A stretch of DNA of 64,000 nt from Fomitopsis serialis (lineage: Eukaryota; Basidiomycota; Agaricomycetes; Polyporales; Fomitopsidaceae), in assembly GCF_022376445.1 (NCBI RefSeq), contig NW_025954961.1, positions 1,116,001-1,180,000 of the forward strand. Direction: 5' to 3'. The first letter of the stretch is position 1, and every line of letters begins with the position of its first letter. The translations under genes were made by a program, and so were the position numbers. Positions 45,897-57,380 of the stretch are shown here, in pieces. The notes under the pieces are model-generated. The model was not told the DNA's origin. It did no database searches and saw only the letters and a program-made list of their open reading frames with translations.

Positions 45897-47211
45897 ATGC
45901 TGCCACCCGCCGCCCGCGCACTCGTCCGCACCGTCCCTCCATCGCCCACGTCCCCCACAGGGCCGTCCTCTCCGTCACAGGCTCCCAGGCGGCCGAGTTC
46001 CTCAACGGCATCCTCGCCTCGTCCGTCCCCGCACACCCGCAGAGCCACTTCTACTCTGCCTTCCTGCACGCGCAGGCAAGTATGCTTCCTCGCTCTCTCG
46101 CGCCGACACACTCAGACCGACCACTCTGAAGGGCAGGGTCCTCTATGACACATTCGTGTACTCACAGCCGACTGCGAGCGGGAAGCAAGGCTATCTCATC
46201 GAGTACGACGCCCGCCCGTCCGAGGCGCCCCCGCTACTGCCGACGTTGAAGAAGTACGTGCTTCGGTCGAAAGTGAAGATACGCAACGTTTCAGAGGAGT
46301 ATGATGTCTGGGCGCATGGGGCTCGGAGGGCGAAAAGGCTTGGGAAACGCAAAGGAGGTGGCTGCACGCGAGCAGTGGTGCGATAGAGCCCGTGTGGGAC
46401 AACCGGACGACTGGCCTTGGGGACACAACCCGGACTACTGCGGGATAGGAGGGCAATAGGCATGGGACATCGACTGCTTGTGAAGAAGGGGGACCGACGT
46501 ACGTTGTCCGACTCTCGCTCATGAGACTGTCCACTCAAGTGAGCACGCAGCACAAGAGACGTCTACCCATGACACAGTCTCGGAGCAAGATATTTACTGC
46601 ATCGCATAACACATGGTGTGCCAGAGGGGAGCACAGACATTGTACCAATGCAAGCGTTCCCCATGGAGTCGAACCTGGATGTCATGGGCGCACGTTCGTA
46701 TCCAATATCCCTCAAGCCCGCGTGCTCGAGTTGACCGCATCCTTGTTTAGTTGACTTCAGGAAGGGATGCTTCGTCGGACAAGAATTGACCGTTCGAACA
46801 TATCACACTGGGATAATTCGGAAGCGGATCCTCCCTGTACTCATTGAACCGTAAGCTAAGACCTCTCGTCTCTGTATCTCAGCTCCCTGACGGCGCTCCC
46901 GCCACAGCTCTTCCGGCTCGGCCTCTCCATCAGAAGAGGCCCCTTCATTCCCATCAGACCTTGACATTCGTGCCCAAAGAGCAGAAGTGGATGACGGCAC
47001 ACCCAAGCCTCGACCACGCGGCACGGGCAAGCTGCTCAGCTCGACGAAGGGCGTGGGCCTTGCGTTGCTGCGTCTCGAACACGTTGCCGCTGCAGAGAAC
47101 GGGACTGCTGTCTTCGAGATGGAGGTTGGCGAGGAGCACAAAACGAAGTGGAAGGTTACGCCGTGGTGGCCGGATTGGTGGCCTCGTATGCCGGAGAATC
47201 AGCAGGTATAA
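45897..47211 (+). CDS. Mitochondrial Fe-S assembly factor IBA57 (frame interrupted)
   Basis: A folate-binding-fold protein (IBA57/CAF17, related to YgfZ) for maturation of mitochondrial [4Fe-4S] proteins. It starts [11 protein letters not shown]. The conserved text then appears one frame over: [121 protein letters not shown]. The signature [20 protein letters not shown] (K-G-C-x-x-G-Q-E) lies near 46753-46810, followed by [13 protein letters not shown]. The C-terminus is [20 protein letters not shown] and [20 protein letters not shown]. Slips of one base occur near 45929 and in the 46320-46470 block. The protein length and motif order are normal otherwise. Confidence 0.9.
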
Positions 47212-47670
47212 TGGATGCAAGCTCATTGGCTGTATTGTACCGTGCGTGTGCCCACAAGTACCTTCTGCCAACCCATCATACGGATCTCACTTACAGTGCC
47301 TCGATAGCATATCATCTAACACACCATTACATGCTTCGCTTTTACTCCGAGCCAAATGCATAGTAAGTTTGCAGCTATTAGCACCAAATTAGCACGTACA
47401 TATTTCAGGATCTGCTCGCGGTCAGGTGACCGTGTCATGGACTTCCGGCGTGGCTGTACCTCCTCAAGCTCAAGGTCAAGGTTTACTCCAACCGCCTGAG
47501 ATTGCTTAGGTCACGTCAGCATCTCCAACGAATCCTCGGACTTGAGCAGATTCTCCTCACGGCCAAGTGAAGGCCCGGAAGAGCTGTGCTGTATATAAAT
47601 GACCGCTCGAGAGCGCCTCATCAAGTCGCTCTTCCTCAAGATACCCTGTATAGACGGACGATAGAACGAC
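47212..47670. other. Intergenic region with GH128 promoter
   Basis: About 460 bp between two plus-strand genes. It contains an imperfect CTCAAG/GGTCAAGG repeat near 47464-47482 and a TATA box, described separately. Confidence 0.5.
47592..47599 (+). promoter_or_regulatory. TATA box of the GH128 gene
   Basis: A consensus TATATAAA, with its last base 72 bp before the start codon at 47671. The spacing suits a short 5' leader. Confidence 0.65.
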
Positions 47671-48808
47671 ATGCTATCTTTAATGCGGCTTCCTTTTCTC
47701 TTGCTATACTGCACTTGTCTATTGATATCCGATACCCTCGCTGCATCAAACAGTACCAAGGCTGGCTTAGCATGGCCGAACGGAAACTGGAACATCATCA
47801 ATCAATACACGACAACTGGCAAAGTAGCATGGTCCGTGCTATGCGCTAATTGACTTCTGGATCCACTGACGCACAGCTGCAGGTACTACACATGGAGCCC
47901 TAGCCCAATCAGCACGAGTCTAGAGTTCGTCCCCATGCTCTGGGGCGACCGGCAAGTTTCCGAGTGGGAGACCTCGATAAACCGCACGATCAAGAACTCA
48001 GGCGCCACGCACGTCCTGGGGTTCAACGAGCCGGACTACGCAACTCAGTCGAACATGACGCCCAGCCATGCTGCGTCTGTATGGCAAGCGCAGATCGAAC
48101 CACTGCGCTCTCAAGGTGTACTGCTTGGCTCGCCAGCACCGACGTCTGCGCCGGAGGGAAAGCAGTGGCTGCTCGACTGGCTGGACGCGTGCAACGGCGG
48201 GTGCACGGTCGACTTCGTGGCCCTGCACTGGTATGATATCAACTCGACGGCGTTCATCACTTATCTCGAAGACTTCCACAATACGTTCCAGAGGCCGCTT
48301 TGGATTACGGAGTGGGCATGTCAGGTGGGCAAGCTTTGTGAGATTGGACGCGACTGGTCGTGCTGACTGAGGCGGGTAGAACTTCAACGCGGCAGACGAG
48401 CAGTGTTCGCTACAGAACGTCGTCGACTTCTTGAACGCTACGCAGTCGTTCATGGACTCGACTGCCTGGGTTGAGCGTTACGCCTGGTTCGGCGCCATGG
48501 AGAGCCTGCAGGGTGTGAATCAGGTAAGGCACATTTTGCACTTGATTCCGTGCCTCACCTCATTGGATCGCTAGGATGATGCCCTCATGGATTCGTCTGG
48601 CAGAATCAATACTCTTGGCGAACAGTACATCGGGGCGGTTACGCCTAACACCAGCAGCAATTACACACCAGGAGTGGTTGACGGAGGCTACGGTAGCTCG
48701 ACGAGTCCGTCGTTAGGGTCTGCAGCTCTCCCTCGCCGCTGCCTTCCGAGGATTCTAGCCACGCTGCTCCTGTCATCGGCGGTGACGGTGCTCTCAGTGC
48801 TTAGTTAG
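47671..48808 (+). CDS. GH128 endo-beta-1,3-glucanase, probably GPI-anchored
   Basis: A secreted glycoside hydrolase of family 128 acting on beta-1,3-glucan of fungal cell walls. A signal peptide (SLMRLPFLLLYCTCLLISDT, cleavage near LAASN) is followed by KAGLAWPNGNWNIINQYTTT and, over an intron, YYTWSPSPISTSLEFVPMLW. The acid/base motif is THVLGFNEPDYATQSNMTP (Glu in NEP). The region VDFVALHWYDINSTAFITYL and the nucleophile motif RPLWITEWACQ (Glu in TEW) follow, then NFNAADEQCSLQNVVDFLNA and WVERYAWFGAMESLQGVNQ. The C-terminus is a Ser/Gly linker (PGVVDGGYGSSTSPSLGSAA) and a hydrophobic end (ILATLLLSSAVTVLSVLS) that looks like a GPI-attachment signal, suggesting a plasma-membrane or wall-bound enzyme for remodelling. 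Confidence 0.9.
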
Positions 48809-49222
48809 TGATTTACGAGCGAACACTAGATGCTTAGTCGCTATCGCAGCCCAGAGCTGCATTCTTATGCGATACTTAGAGGCTTACACACACTTATCTC
48901 CCGACGAGCAGATGTTCGCCAAGATAGTATCGCTATTGCGTGGATAGATCGATCGGGTCGACGTTGCTGCGTTCGTTCCCCGCCGACGTCCTAGAGGCCA
49001 TCTCTAGTTACCAAGAGAAGAGCTTACTCAGGTATTGCATCATCGTCTGCGTCCCTTCCTGTCATTCCCTGCAGCGCTTCAAATCCAGCTGACCAACTGA
49101 GATGGACCCAGCCCCTGCGGTAGGTATCTGTGTATATATACAGGCCGCACCAGCACGCAATTGAGCTTCATCGCAGCCTGCGTTCCCACCACTCTCCAGT
49201 ACTTTACTCGTCGTCCCACACA
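48809..49222. other. Intergenic region with GST promoter
   Basis: About 410 bp, with a TATA box at its right end. Nothing else was recognised. Confidence 0.45.
49133..49140 (+). promoter_or_regulatory. TATA box of the GST gene
   Basis: TATATATA, with its last base 83 bp before the GST start codon at 49223. The position fits a core promoter. Confidence 0.55.
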
Positions 49223-50126
49223 ATGGCCACCGGAAACAAACCCCTCTTGCTCTACACGAGCGCGACCCCGAACGGTCACAAGGTGTCCGTCTTCCTTGAA
49301 GAGCTCAAGGCAGCCTACGGCGGTCCTGACTATGAGTGAGTACATCCAAGCTCCAGCTCAGGGCTCCAGCGCGCTGACCAGCCTTGACATGACAGTGTGT
49401 TCGGCATCAACATCAGCACCAACGTGCAGAAGGAGCCCTGGTTCATCAAGCTGAACCCGAACGGGCGTATCCCGACGCTCGTCGATCGCTCGCGCAACAA
49501 CTTTGTCGTTTTCGAGACGGCGGCGATCTTGCTGTATTTGCAGCAGCACTACGACAAGGAGAACAAGTTCGGTTTCGATCCTGTCACGCAGCCGGATGAC
49601 TACAGCGTACAGCTGCAGTGGATCTTCTTCGCGGTGAACACTTTTTCTGGTGCATTGATGAGAACAGCTGCTGAGTAGGAATCGGCAGCATGGTGGTGTT
49701 GGTCCAATGCAGGGACAAAACCATCACTTCAACCGCTACGCACCGGAGGACATTCCTTATGCCAAGCAACGTGAGCGATCCTAACGACAATTCATGATGT
49801 CATCCATCGAACTGATTGAACGAAAGGATACCTCGACGAGACGAAGCGTCTCTACGGCGTCTTGGAAATTCGTCTGTCACAGGACCGCGACTGGCTCGCT
49901 GGCCCGGGCCGGGGAACCTACAGCCTTGCGGACATCAATGTATTCCCTTGGATCAGGATTCACAAGTGGGCCATGATCGAGGAACTGAATGAGTGGCCCA
50001 ACCTGAAGGTACAAAGTCACCCATCCGAATTCCGTAGCCGCGTGCTGATTTCTATACCACTCCCAGGCTTGGGTCGAGAGAATCGCCGCCCGAGACCCCG
50101 TCAAGGCAGGTGTTGCTGTTCCGTAG
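49223..50126 (+). CDS. Glutathione S-transferase, Ure2/YfcG-like
   Basis: A cytosolic GST of the Ure2p-like group, common and multiplied in wood-decay basidiomycetes. The thioredoxin-fold domain reads [20 protein letters not shown], then [29 protein letters not shown] and [20 protein letters not shown], with the glutathione-contact residues around NGRIP and ETAAI. The helical domain follows: [101 protein letters not shown]. Five or six exons, with one local frame irregularity near 49620-49700. The ligand or substrate is unknown. Confidence 0.88.
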
Positions 50127-50623
50127 ATGGGGCGGATGAGATCGCCGTAGGATTGGCGACGATGTAGCACTGCGCTGTAATGGTACCTTTGGATACAATA
50201 CGACATAATTCAGCTTGCAATAGCGATCGACTAGCTGAGACAGAAATAAATTCGTAGGCAGAAGAGAAACGTCGATGCAGCGCCAAGACGCAACAGCGCA
50301 CGGTATAAAGAGGAGCACCGGAGTAATCAGGTACAGTACTCGTAAGTAAGCAAAGGCAAAAACAAAAGGAAGAATTAAGGACTGACTCAGGTCGAGCTGA
50401 GAGCTGAAAAATTGGGAATGCGGCATTATGATGGAGGCGATACACGGAACCCCCTAGTAAAAGGCGAGGGGGTTGTCTGATTGTAACACCTCCTGCCGCA
50501 ATGCATATAGTCTGAAAGACAGGACATGCGACGCACTCTTGCATTTTGTTCAACCGGCGGATTATCACGTGCAGCACGCTCATAGGCTCTCGCCTCTAAA
50601 CGCGCTCATTCATCCAATCTACC
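50127..50623. other. Intergenic region
   Basis: About 500 bp between the GST and the methyltransferase genes, with nothing recognised. Confidence 0.4.
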
Positions 50624-52678
50624 ATGTCAGTTGACGAGAGGCTCAAGCTCGTCGCCTCGTCAGCTCTGTTGTCCTTGTTCTCGACTAGGAAAGTGACCAC
50701 GCCGATATCTGCCTTTGACCTCCTCACGCGTGTCATCGCCTCTGGTCCCCCGCCGGCAGGTCTTCTACCTGGGCCAGATGCGCCACCAAGATTCCGACTT
50801 ACGGACCTCACGCGTTTCGAAGCTACACTGGAGAGCTTAGCGAATGCATGGGACCATGGCAAGATTTGCGTGCTACGCGAGATGCAGGATGATGCTTTGA
50901 CCGTCATGGATGTGCGGCTTGGAAGCGGGGACGCACATTCAGGCAATGGTCTACCTGGACATGGGCGCAAGCGAAAGCGTCAAGTAGACGAGGACGCAGA
51001 GTCTACTGCTGGCGATGCGGAAGAGCAGCAGGAGAAGATTGAGCACGCGCGCGCGACGATGAAGCCCGCGCCAACTACGCTCGCCAGCCTCAGCAAAGAC
51101 CTCAAAGAAGTGTACAACATCCTGCAGAGAAGCACGGCGAAGGGCCGTCTGCTCGCCGAACAGGTGCGGTACCGGCACCTTACCATGATCCTCCTGTCTA
51201 ATGTGCATGCCACAGTTCCGCACCATGAATGGCAGCTTTGAGCCCATCTGTCCGCACATCACGAAGGACGACTGTGCGAAGGCACGGCGACTCGCCAACC
51301 CCGAGGCTGCAAACACACCACTAACGATCTGCGACCGCATCCACTTCCGTCCATTGCTCCGACCACATACGGACCCGTCGCTTGGGCACTGCTCGTACCT
51401 CAACACATGCTACTCCGAGCCAACCTACGCGCAGTCGCCGTCCATCCCGCCTCTGCCGTCGCACCGGCAGATGGGATACGGGATGCAGGGTGCGGGACCG
51501 TGAGTTTGCCGAGTGGCTTGGGAGCTGGCGGGCGCGGTAAAGAGAAGCACCGTGTCGGTATCTGCACTTTGAGGTGGACTGGGATGTGACGGACGGTGGT
51601 GCCTTCCGGAGAATCGCCTGGACTCAGAAGGAACCACACAAACTTGGCGTAGGGCTGGGCCCCGCGGGAAAAGAGAAACCGATGGTGCGTATTCGGTCGG
51701 CTGCTCAATGGTGTGTTTGCTGAGATGCGTGTGTCTTCGAGTAGCTGCCGCCTCAGTGGCTGAACTGCGACCTGCGGAGGTTCGATTATCAGTCTGGGCA
51801 AGTTCCATGTCATCATGGCGGACCCTCCATGGGAATTCACATGAGTGTATGTAGCAAATCGCTGTGAAGGTCCGCCTGCACGCGTGCCGCATGGGCCGCG
51901 TATAGGCAGACAGCACAGACAATGGTTTGTTTACAATGACTGACATGATCGCAGTTGCCGTATGGGACGATGACAGACGATGAGATGCGAGCTATGCCCA
52001 TCCCGACATTACAAGATGAGGGACTGCTATTCCTCTGGGTCACTGGTCGAGCGATGGAGGTCGGTCGAGAATGCTTGCGGGTATGGGGATACACCCGAGT
52101 CGACGAGGTCGTCTGGGTCAAGACCAACCAGGTACAGCATCCCACTCCTCGTCGATACATAAGGGATGCTGAAACTGCCTCGATAGCTCCAACGCGTTAT
52201 ACGCACGGGTCGGACCGGACACTGGCTCAATCATACCAAAGAACACATGCTCGTTGGCGTCAAGACCGTCACCGACGAGGCGGGGAACCTCAAGTTCCCT
52301 CGTGGGCGAATCGTGGTCTCGACACGGACGTGATCGTGTCCGAGGTGCGCGAGACGAGTAGGAAGCCCGATGAGGTGTACGGGTTGATCGAGCGCATGTG
52401 CCCCGGTGGGCGCAAGATCGAGATTTTTGGCAGGAAGCATAACACCAGGCCAGGGTGAGTAGCATCGACGTCGCTCGTGCAAGGATGGCGGTGTTGACTA
52501 TGTGGTGATGGCAGGTGGTTGACACTGGGGAACCAACTTGGGCCTGATCAGATCTTTGAGGAAGACCTAGCTGCCCGGATTCAGGCAAGGTGAGGCTTGG
52601 TTCCATGCGCACACTGTATTCGTGGCTGAACACTACTCCAGGTATCCTGAGCGACAAATTCAGCCAGGAGGATTCTAG
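50624..52678 (+). CDS. MT-A70 mRNA N6-adenosine methyltransferase (METTL3/IME4 homologue)
   Basis: A likely catalytic subunit for m6A in mRNA. The N-terminus [20 protein letters not shown] is helical. A basic segment [13 protein letters not shown] probably acts as a nuclear signal. The Cys/His-rich zone [20 protein letters not shown] to [20 protein letters not shown] and [15 protein letters not shown] corresponds to the zinc-finger region. In the methyltransferase domain the catalytic [13 protein letters not shown] (DPPW) is present. It is followed after an intron by [97 protein letters not shown] and [20 protein letters not shown]. It ends [10 protein letters not shown]. All motifs needed for SAM binding appear intact. 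A METTL14-like partner is not in this window. Confidence 0.92.
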
Positions 52679-52878
52679 ACTTTGGACCGTATCGCTGCTA
52701 TCGTGCTATCATTGAGCTCTGCGAGCTGTTGCATATTGATTATCGTGTTATTTACATGAACAGACATTCGGGTCACGGACCACTCACTTCTATAAACAGG
52801 ACGTTGGACTACGGACGGTTCGCTTGTAACTAAAACTAACACTGCTCTGCTGCTCTCGCCTACGCATGTGCATCTATG
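52679..52878. other. Convergent intergenic region
   Basis: 200 bp between convergent stop codons, presumably 3' UTRs. Confidence 0.4.
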
Positions 52879-53680
52879 CTATGGAGGGACTTCTTTGCCC
52901 GCCCAATCCCATATCTTGCCTCGGCTGTTCTCGTCCAGGTTTTGTACGACCTGCACCAGCCTCTCCGCGGCGTACTCCGGCTCGAACAGCTTGTCCTTCG
53001 GCACCCCGCCCCAAAACTCTCGGCTCAGGTCGGTCTTGACGGTCCCAGGGTGAGTCCGACGCATATAGCGGGTATTTTCTTTGCTGCAAGTACAGATCGA
53101 AGGTGCGGATGGCTTGGTTCAGCGCCGCTTTGGAGGCGCGGTAGGAGAACCAGCCGCCGAGGCGATTGTCCGAGACGGAGCCCACCCGAGCAGACATGTG
53201 GACCCACTTGGAGAGCTCCGGCTTTGTTGCAGAGCTCGAGTCGTTGCCGTTAGAGGGGGGAGGTGGCAGGAAGCGAGAGAAGTGCTTCATGAGGAGGAGG
53301 TGCGAGATGACGTTGATCTGGAAGGTATGCTCGACGACGTCTCGGTCAAGGTCGGTCGGACGACGCTCTGGGTGCAAGATGCCGCCGCAGAAGAAGGCGG
53401 TGTTTATGTACGGTTTTGCGTCCTTGGGATACGCCTTCGAGAGCTCTTCAGCGGCAGAGGCCATGGTTTCCTCCGAGGTCAAGTCCAACTGTAGCAGCTT
53501 CAGTCTGTCTGGGTTGACGTCCTTCAGGGGAGACAGTATGTGGTCTCGCGTGTCCTGCGCGTTGTGCGATCGGTGAGTTGCGAAGACCGGCAGGTCTGTC
53601 GTGCGCAGGATGTGCCGAGTTATGGCCAAGGAGAGTCCCCGGGTGGAAGGGCAGACAAGTGCAAACGGTACACCAGTCAT
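52879..53680 (-). CDS. Short-chain dehydrogenase/reductase (frame interrupted)
   Basis: An SDR-fold protein read as nearly one exon. MTGVPFALVCPSTRGLSLAI holds the coenzyme region, but the usual G-x-x-x-G-x-G appears as PSTRGLS. Then come QLDLTSEETMASAAEELSKA, INTAFFCGGILHPERRPTDL, FQINVISHLLLMKHFSRFLP and SKWVHMSARVGSVSDNRLGG. The catalytic WFSYRASKAALNQAIRTFDL has Y-x-x-x-K, with Ser in MSAR. The C-terminus is HPGTVKTDLSREFWGGVPKD and ENSRGKIWDWAGKEVPP. Between QQRKYP and HPGTVKT the frame slips twice (near 53069 and 53051), each as a one-base loss. The substrate is unknown. The altered glycine motif is common in one branch of fungal SDRs. Confidence 0.82.
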
Positions 53681-53995
53681 TCTTGTATGCGTGCGTGGGC
53701 CGGTAGGTTTCCGCTTCCGAGCTGGCTGGCGGAACTCTTACGGTCCTCGAGGTCAGGGTACGTAGGCTACCAACCGACGCGTCGCGCTTCTCGAGCCTGA
53801 CTGCTCCGTTCGGTATGGCGCAACGCGTACTGACAGCTGCACGTGTCTCGTAGACACCAACACAATGAGTATCAAATGAGTACCGCAGCATGCAGATTCG
53901 TTGCAATAATGCCATAGAACTAGTTGCAACACCCGACAACAAGCAGTCACAGAACTGCATCAGTTTCTACAAGACAAAGGTTCATCGCTACGGTT
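53681..53995. other. Intergenic region
   Basis: 315 bp between two minus-strand genes, with nothing recognised. Confidence 0.4.
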
Positions 53996-56900
53996 TCAGT
54001 CGACGTCCACAAGTCCCCTTCCTCTTCATCCCAACCCAAAGTCTCCGGGGCGATCCCCATATGACGCAGCATCGTACCAAGAGTGTGCTGAAATGAGGCT
54101 CTTCGTCGTCGTCCTTGGACCCGCCTTCCTCTTCTTCCCCTACACCACCGTTCTGGGGTTGGTTCGAGCTGTCATCAAAGCCCCATCCTCCACCGCGTCC
54201 GCCGTCACGACGACCATCCTTGTCGTCGTCAAACCAGCTGCTGCCACTTTGCCCATATTCGCGGCCTCGCCCGGGTCGAGGTCCTTTACCGTGTCCCAAA
54301 CCGCCCAGGCGACCTCCCTCCCGACAGTCGTCCACTTGACCACCAGCTCCTCGAGCTCGTCTTCGTCGTTGCCGCCGCCGGAGGTCTTGATCTTGATAGC
54401 CTGCTTCAGCGTCTGAATCTGGGCTTGCAGTGCTCGTATCGTGGGGACCGCTTGCACGCTCGAGACTGCCGTCGTAGGCTGAGAAGAGGAGCTGCTCGAG
54501 CCCAGATGCAGAGGTGACTTGAACTGCTTTGCTACCTTCGGAGTGTAGTCCTTCGTTGCCTGAGGCTGCAACGAGACGGCACCAACTCGCTCCTGTGCCG
54601 CTTGCATGCTTGCGGACCTGTCGTCGACCTGCATGTCTGCATCGCGTTTCTTTGTCACGAGCCCGGCTCTGTTCTTGCCGCTAGCGTAGACAGCGTCGAC
54701 TCCGTGGCGGGCAGCATCCTTGTCGACGAGCGGCGACCGGAATGGTGCGACCAGCTTCTGGCGCTGTCTCAGCTGGGACGCCAACGTCTGACGCTTCGGT
54801 TGTGGTAAAGTCGCACTTGATGTGTAGGGCATGTCGGGGTCAAGTTTCTTCGATGAAGGGGTGAGAGCAAATCAATGAGCACTGGAAGAAGGACATTACC
54901 ACTCGCTTCGATTCGATCTCTCGTAACCCTGGGGAGCTTGCATCGGCGATTTCATTGAAGGTAGTGTCGTCAGAGCTGTCGACGTCCCATAACGCCCTCT
55001 TCTTCTGAGCAGCCTTCGATGTGCCTTCTTGTTGGGTCACAGATTCGTCGTCAAAAGAGAAAGACACGCTCTTGCGTTTAGATCCCCGAGGGTAAGGAAC
55101 AGGCGAAGAAGGCGGAGAGCTGCCGAAGCCCGCACGCGGCGGAGAAGAGAATATGTAGGGTGGGCTGGAAGACCGTAGCGGCGACGACGACATGAATGGC
55201 GGAGACGACGAAGGCAGGGGAGATGAGGTCGGGGCGAAGTTGTCATCCACTAGGTCAGGTTCGTCCAACTGCATCTCCACAGAGGCCTCCGCAGGAACTT
55301 CGGTCCAATCATCGACTTGCATCGGTGCCACATCATCGAAAGCTGGACTGTCGTCTGCGGCCGCTGTAGGTTCGGAGGCGAGAGCGACGGGAATGTATTC
55401 TGAGGACCCTTGGACAAGTCCGATGTCATCCGGTGGAGGCTGTTCGTCCAAGTTTGACTCCACAGCGAAGTCGACCTGCATCTCGTCCTCTTCGAAGCCG
55501 ACCACGGAGGACCCTTCCTCAACGACCGGACTGTCCAGAACTCCAGTGGCAATGGTCACAGCTGTACCATCGCCTCTCGTCGCGTTGGTGCAGGTAGGAG
55601 AAATGATAGTGTTTTCGACGGGACTTGACGCATCCGCAGTGTCAGAGGCAGGGGCCGGTAGTTCCAAGTGTATCTCGTCCTCGGCAGCCATACCAGTAAC
55701 TTTATGATCCACAGCCTCTTCAAGTAAGTCGCCGTCGCCAGAGGGGTCTTCTAGGGCACCAGCGATAGGTGCGCACGCCCCAAGGTCCAGACTGAGACTG
55801 GCCTCGTTCGCACCATCCACGACATCGACAAGAGGGTTTTCGACAGCAGCGAGCGCCATGTCAGTGCCCTCAAGAAGCCCGGATTCCATGTCACCGCCGG
55901 TAAGGATTCGGATGGGTTAGGAGGTGCGAGCGATTCGGTTGAGGGCGAGCAGGCAAGGACTGTGTCGGTGAAGGTTTCAGTGACGTCTAGCGTGGCCGGT
56001 TGGAGCGCGATTTGGCCGCAGTCTGGGGAAGCATCCGTAACACGACGGTCGCCCACCGAGTCAGATGTATGCGAGTGCATAGCAGGAGATGGAAGATGTG
56101 CAGAAGGTGGAGATGTATCTATGCCGACAGTGAGTGCAGAGACTGCAGAATGATCCCCAGGCACTGGAAAAGACATAGCTGAAATCAGTTCGGGACGCAG
56201 AGGGTGAGACACGTTCTCGTCGACGGGTGAGTCGACAAGAAGAGGTACGTTGACGGCCTCTTCGTTGACTTTAGCGACGCCTTCCGATACCAGAGCGACG
56301 ATGGTGCGAGGGACGGCCATATCTTCGCGGACAGGAGACAGGACAGCACTTTCTAGAGCAGAGGACATCTCAGTGTCCAAGTTGTCGACGGAGTGCGTTT
56401 GGGCAAGGCAAGGCTCTCCGCATATAGCCAGGTCTTCGCCCTTCCAGGGACAAGTTCAGTTCCAGCGGACAAGACAGCAGTTGCATCGTCGAGAGGCCCA
56501 GTTACGACGATGACAGGAAGTTCAGTGAGATCAGGAGCTAGAGCGGAAGCAGGAGGTAGAGCCGGTGCAGGAGATAGAGTAGTAGCAGTAGCTTCGACCG
56601 ATGCGGTCAATGGAGCAGGAAAAGATAAAACCGGTGCATGAGATATAGCAGGAGTAGAAGCTTCATCTGGCCAGGCGGACAGAGTAGGATGGGCTTCTGT
56701 GGGCGCAGATGACAGTGCCGGGGTAAGTGGAGCAGATCCATCATGAGCAGGAAGTGCACGAGAAAGCATAGGATCAAGTGGCGACTCAGATGGAGCAGGA
56801 GTTTCGACGGAGGCCGGAGACAGAACGGAGACAGGAACTTCGCTGGACGCTGCGTGAGAAGCAAGGCCATCTTGACAGCCAGGGCCAGAACCCTCGGAAG

Positions 56901-57380
56901 TAGGGGGACGTATGCCATCTAAGCAGCTGCGTGTGCAGAGGTCGCAACGTCTTCACTAGTGCATGGAGGAGAAGCGTTGATCGTAGCGTCCACTGTCTTT
57001 GTGAGTTCCTCGCGAACAACGATAGCAGAGCCAGACGCTGTGGAAGAGACGCTGTCAGATACCTCGATCTGAGAGTCAGAGACGTTTGACGTGGAAGGAT
57101 CCGCTGCAGCAGAGGCGGAGGTGGTGATCACTGAGCGGAGAGGCGAAGGCAGGTAAGTCTCGCAGGCTGACTGCGCACGGTCCTTGAAGTACTGGAGGCT
57201 CGCATTTGCGAGGTTGATTGAGGAGAAGCGGTCACCCAGCGAAGACCGAGGGTTAACTGTCGGAAATCTTGTCAAAATGGGCAGTATTGGTCCATCCTTG
57301 GGCAAGGTAGTACCGACAGGCTCGCGCTTCGCCATATCCTCTGGTAGGGGTATAGGTGTGTCTGCGATACTGGACTGCAT
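53996..57380 (-). CDS. Mei5/Sfr1-like recombination factor with very long N-terminal region
   Basis: The C-terminal part is the Swi5-dependent recombination repair protein Sfr1/Mei5, which helps load Rad51 and Dmc1. The coiled coil PTIRALQAQIQTLKQAIKIK is followed by EDELEELVVKWTTVGREVAW and AVWDTVKDLDPGE. The final HTLGTMLRHMGIAPETLGWD with an acidic end is characteristic. Before it lies KLVAPFRSPLV, then an upstream exon (54840-57380) with long open frames of acidic, Ser/Thr/Pro-rich, disordered sequence. That exon begins MQSSIADTPIPLPEDMAKRE and holds RKSVSFSFDDESVT and KKRALWDVDSSDDTT near its end. I join the two parts by a short intron near 54847-54910. Several one-base slips affect the long exon and the tail (near 54012). 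It could be two genes, but no promoter-like gap is seen. Confidence 0.65.
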
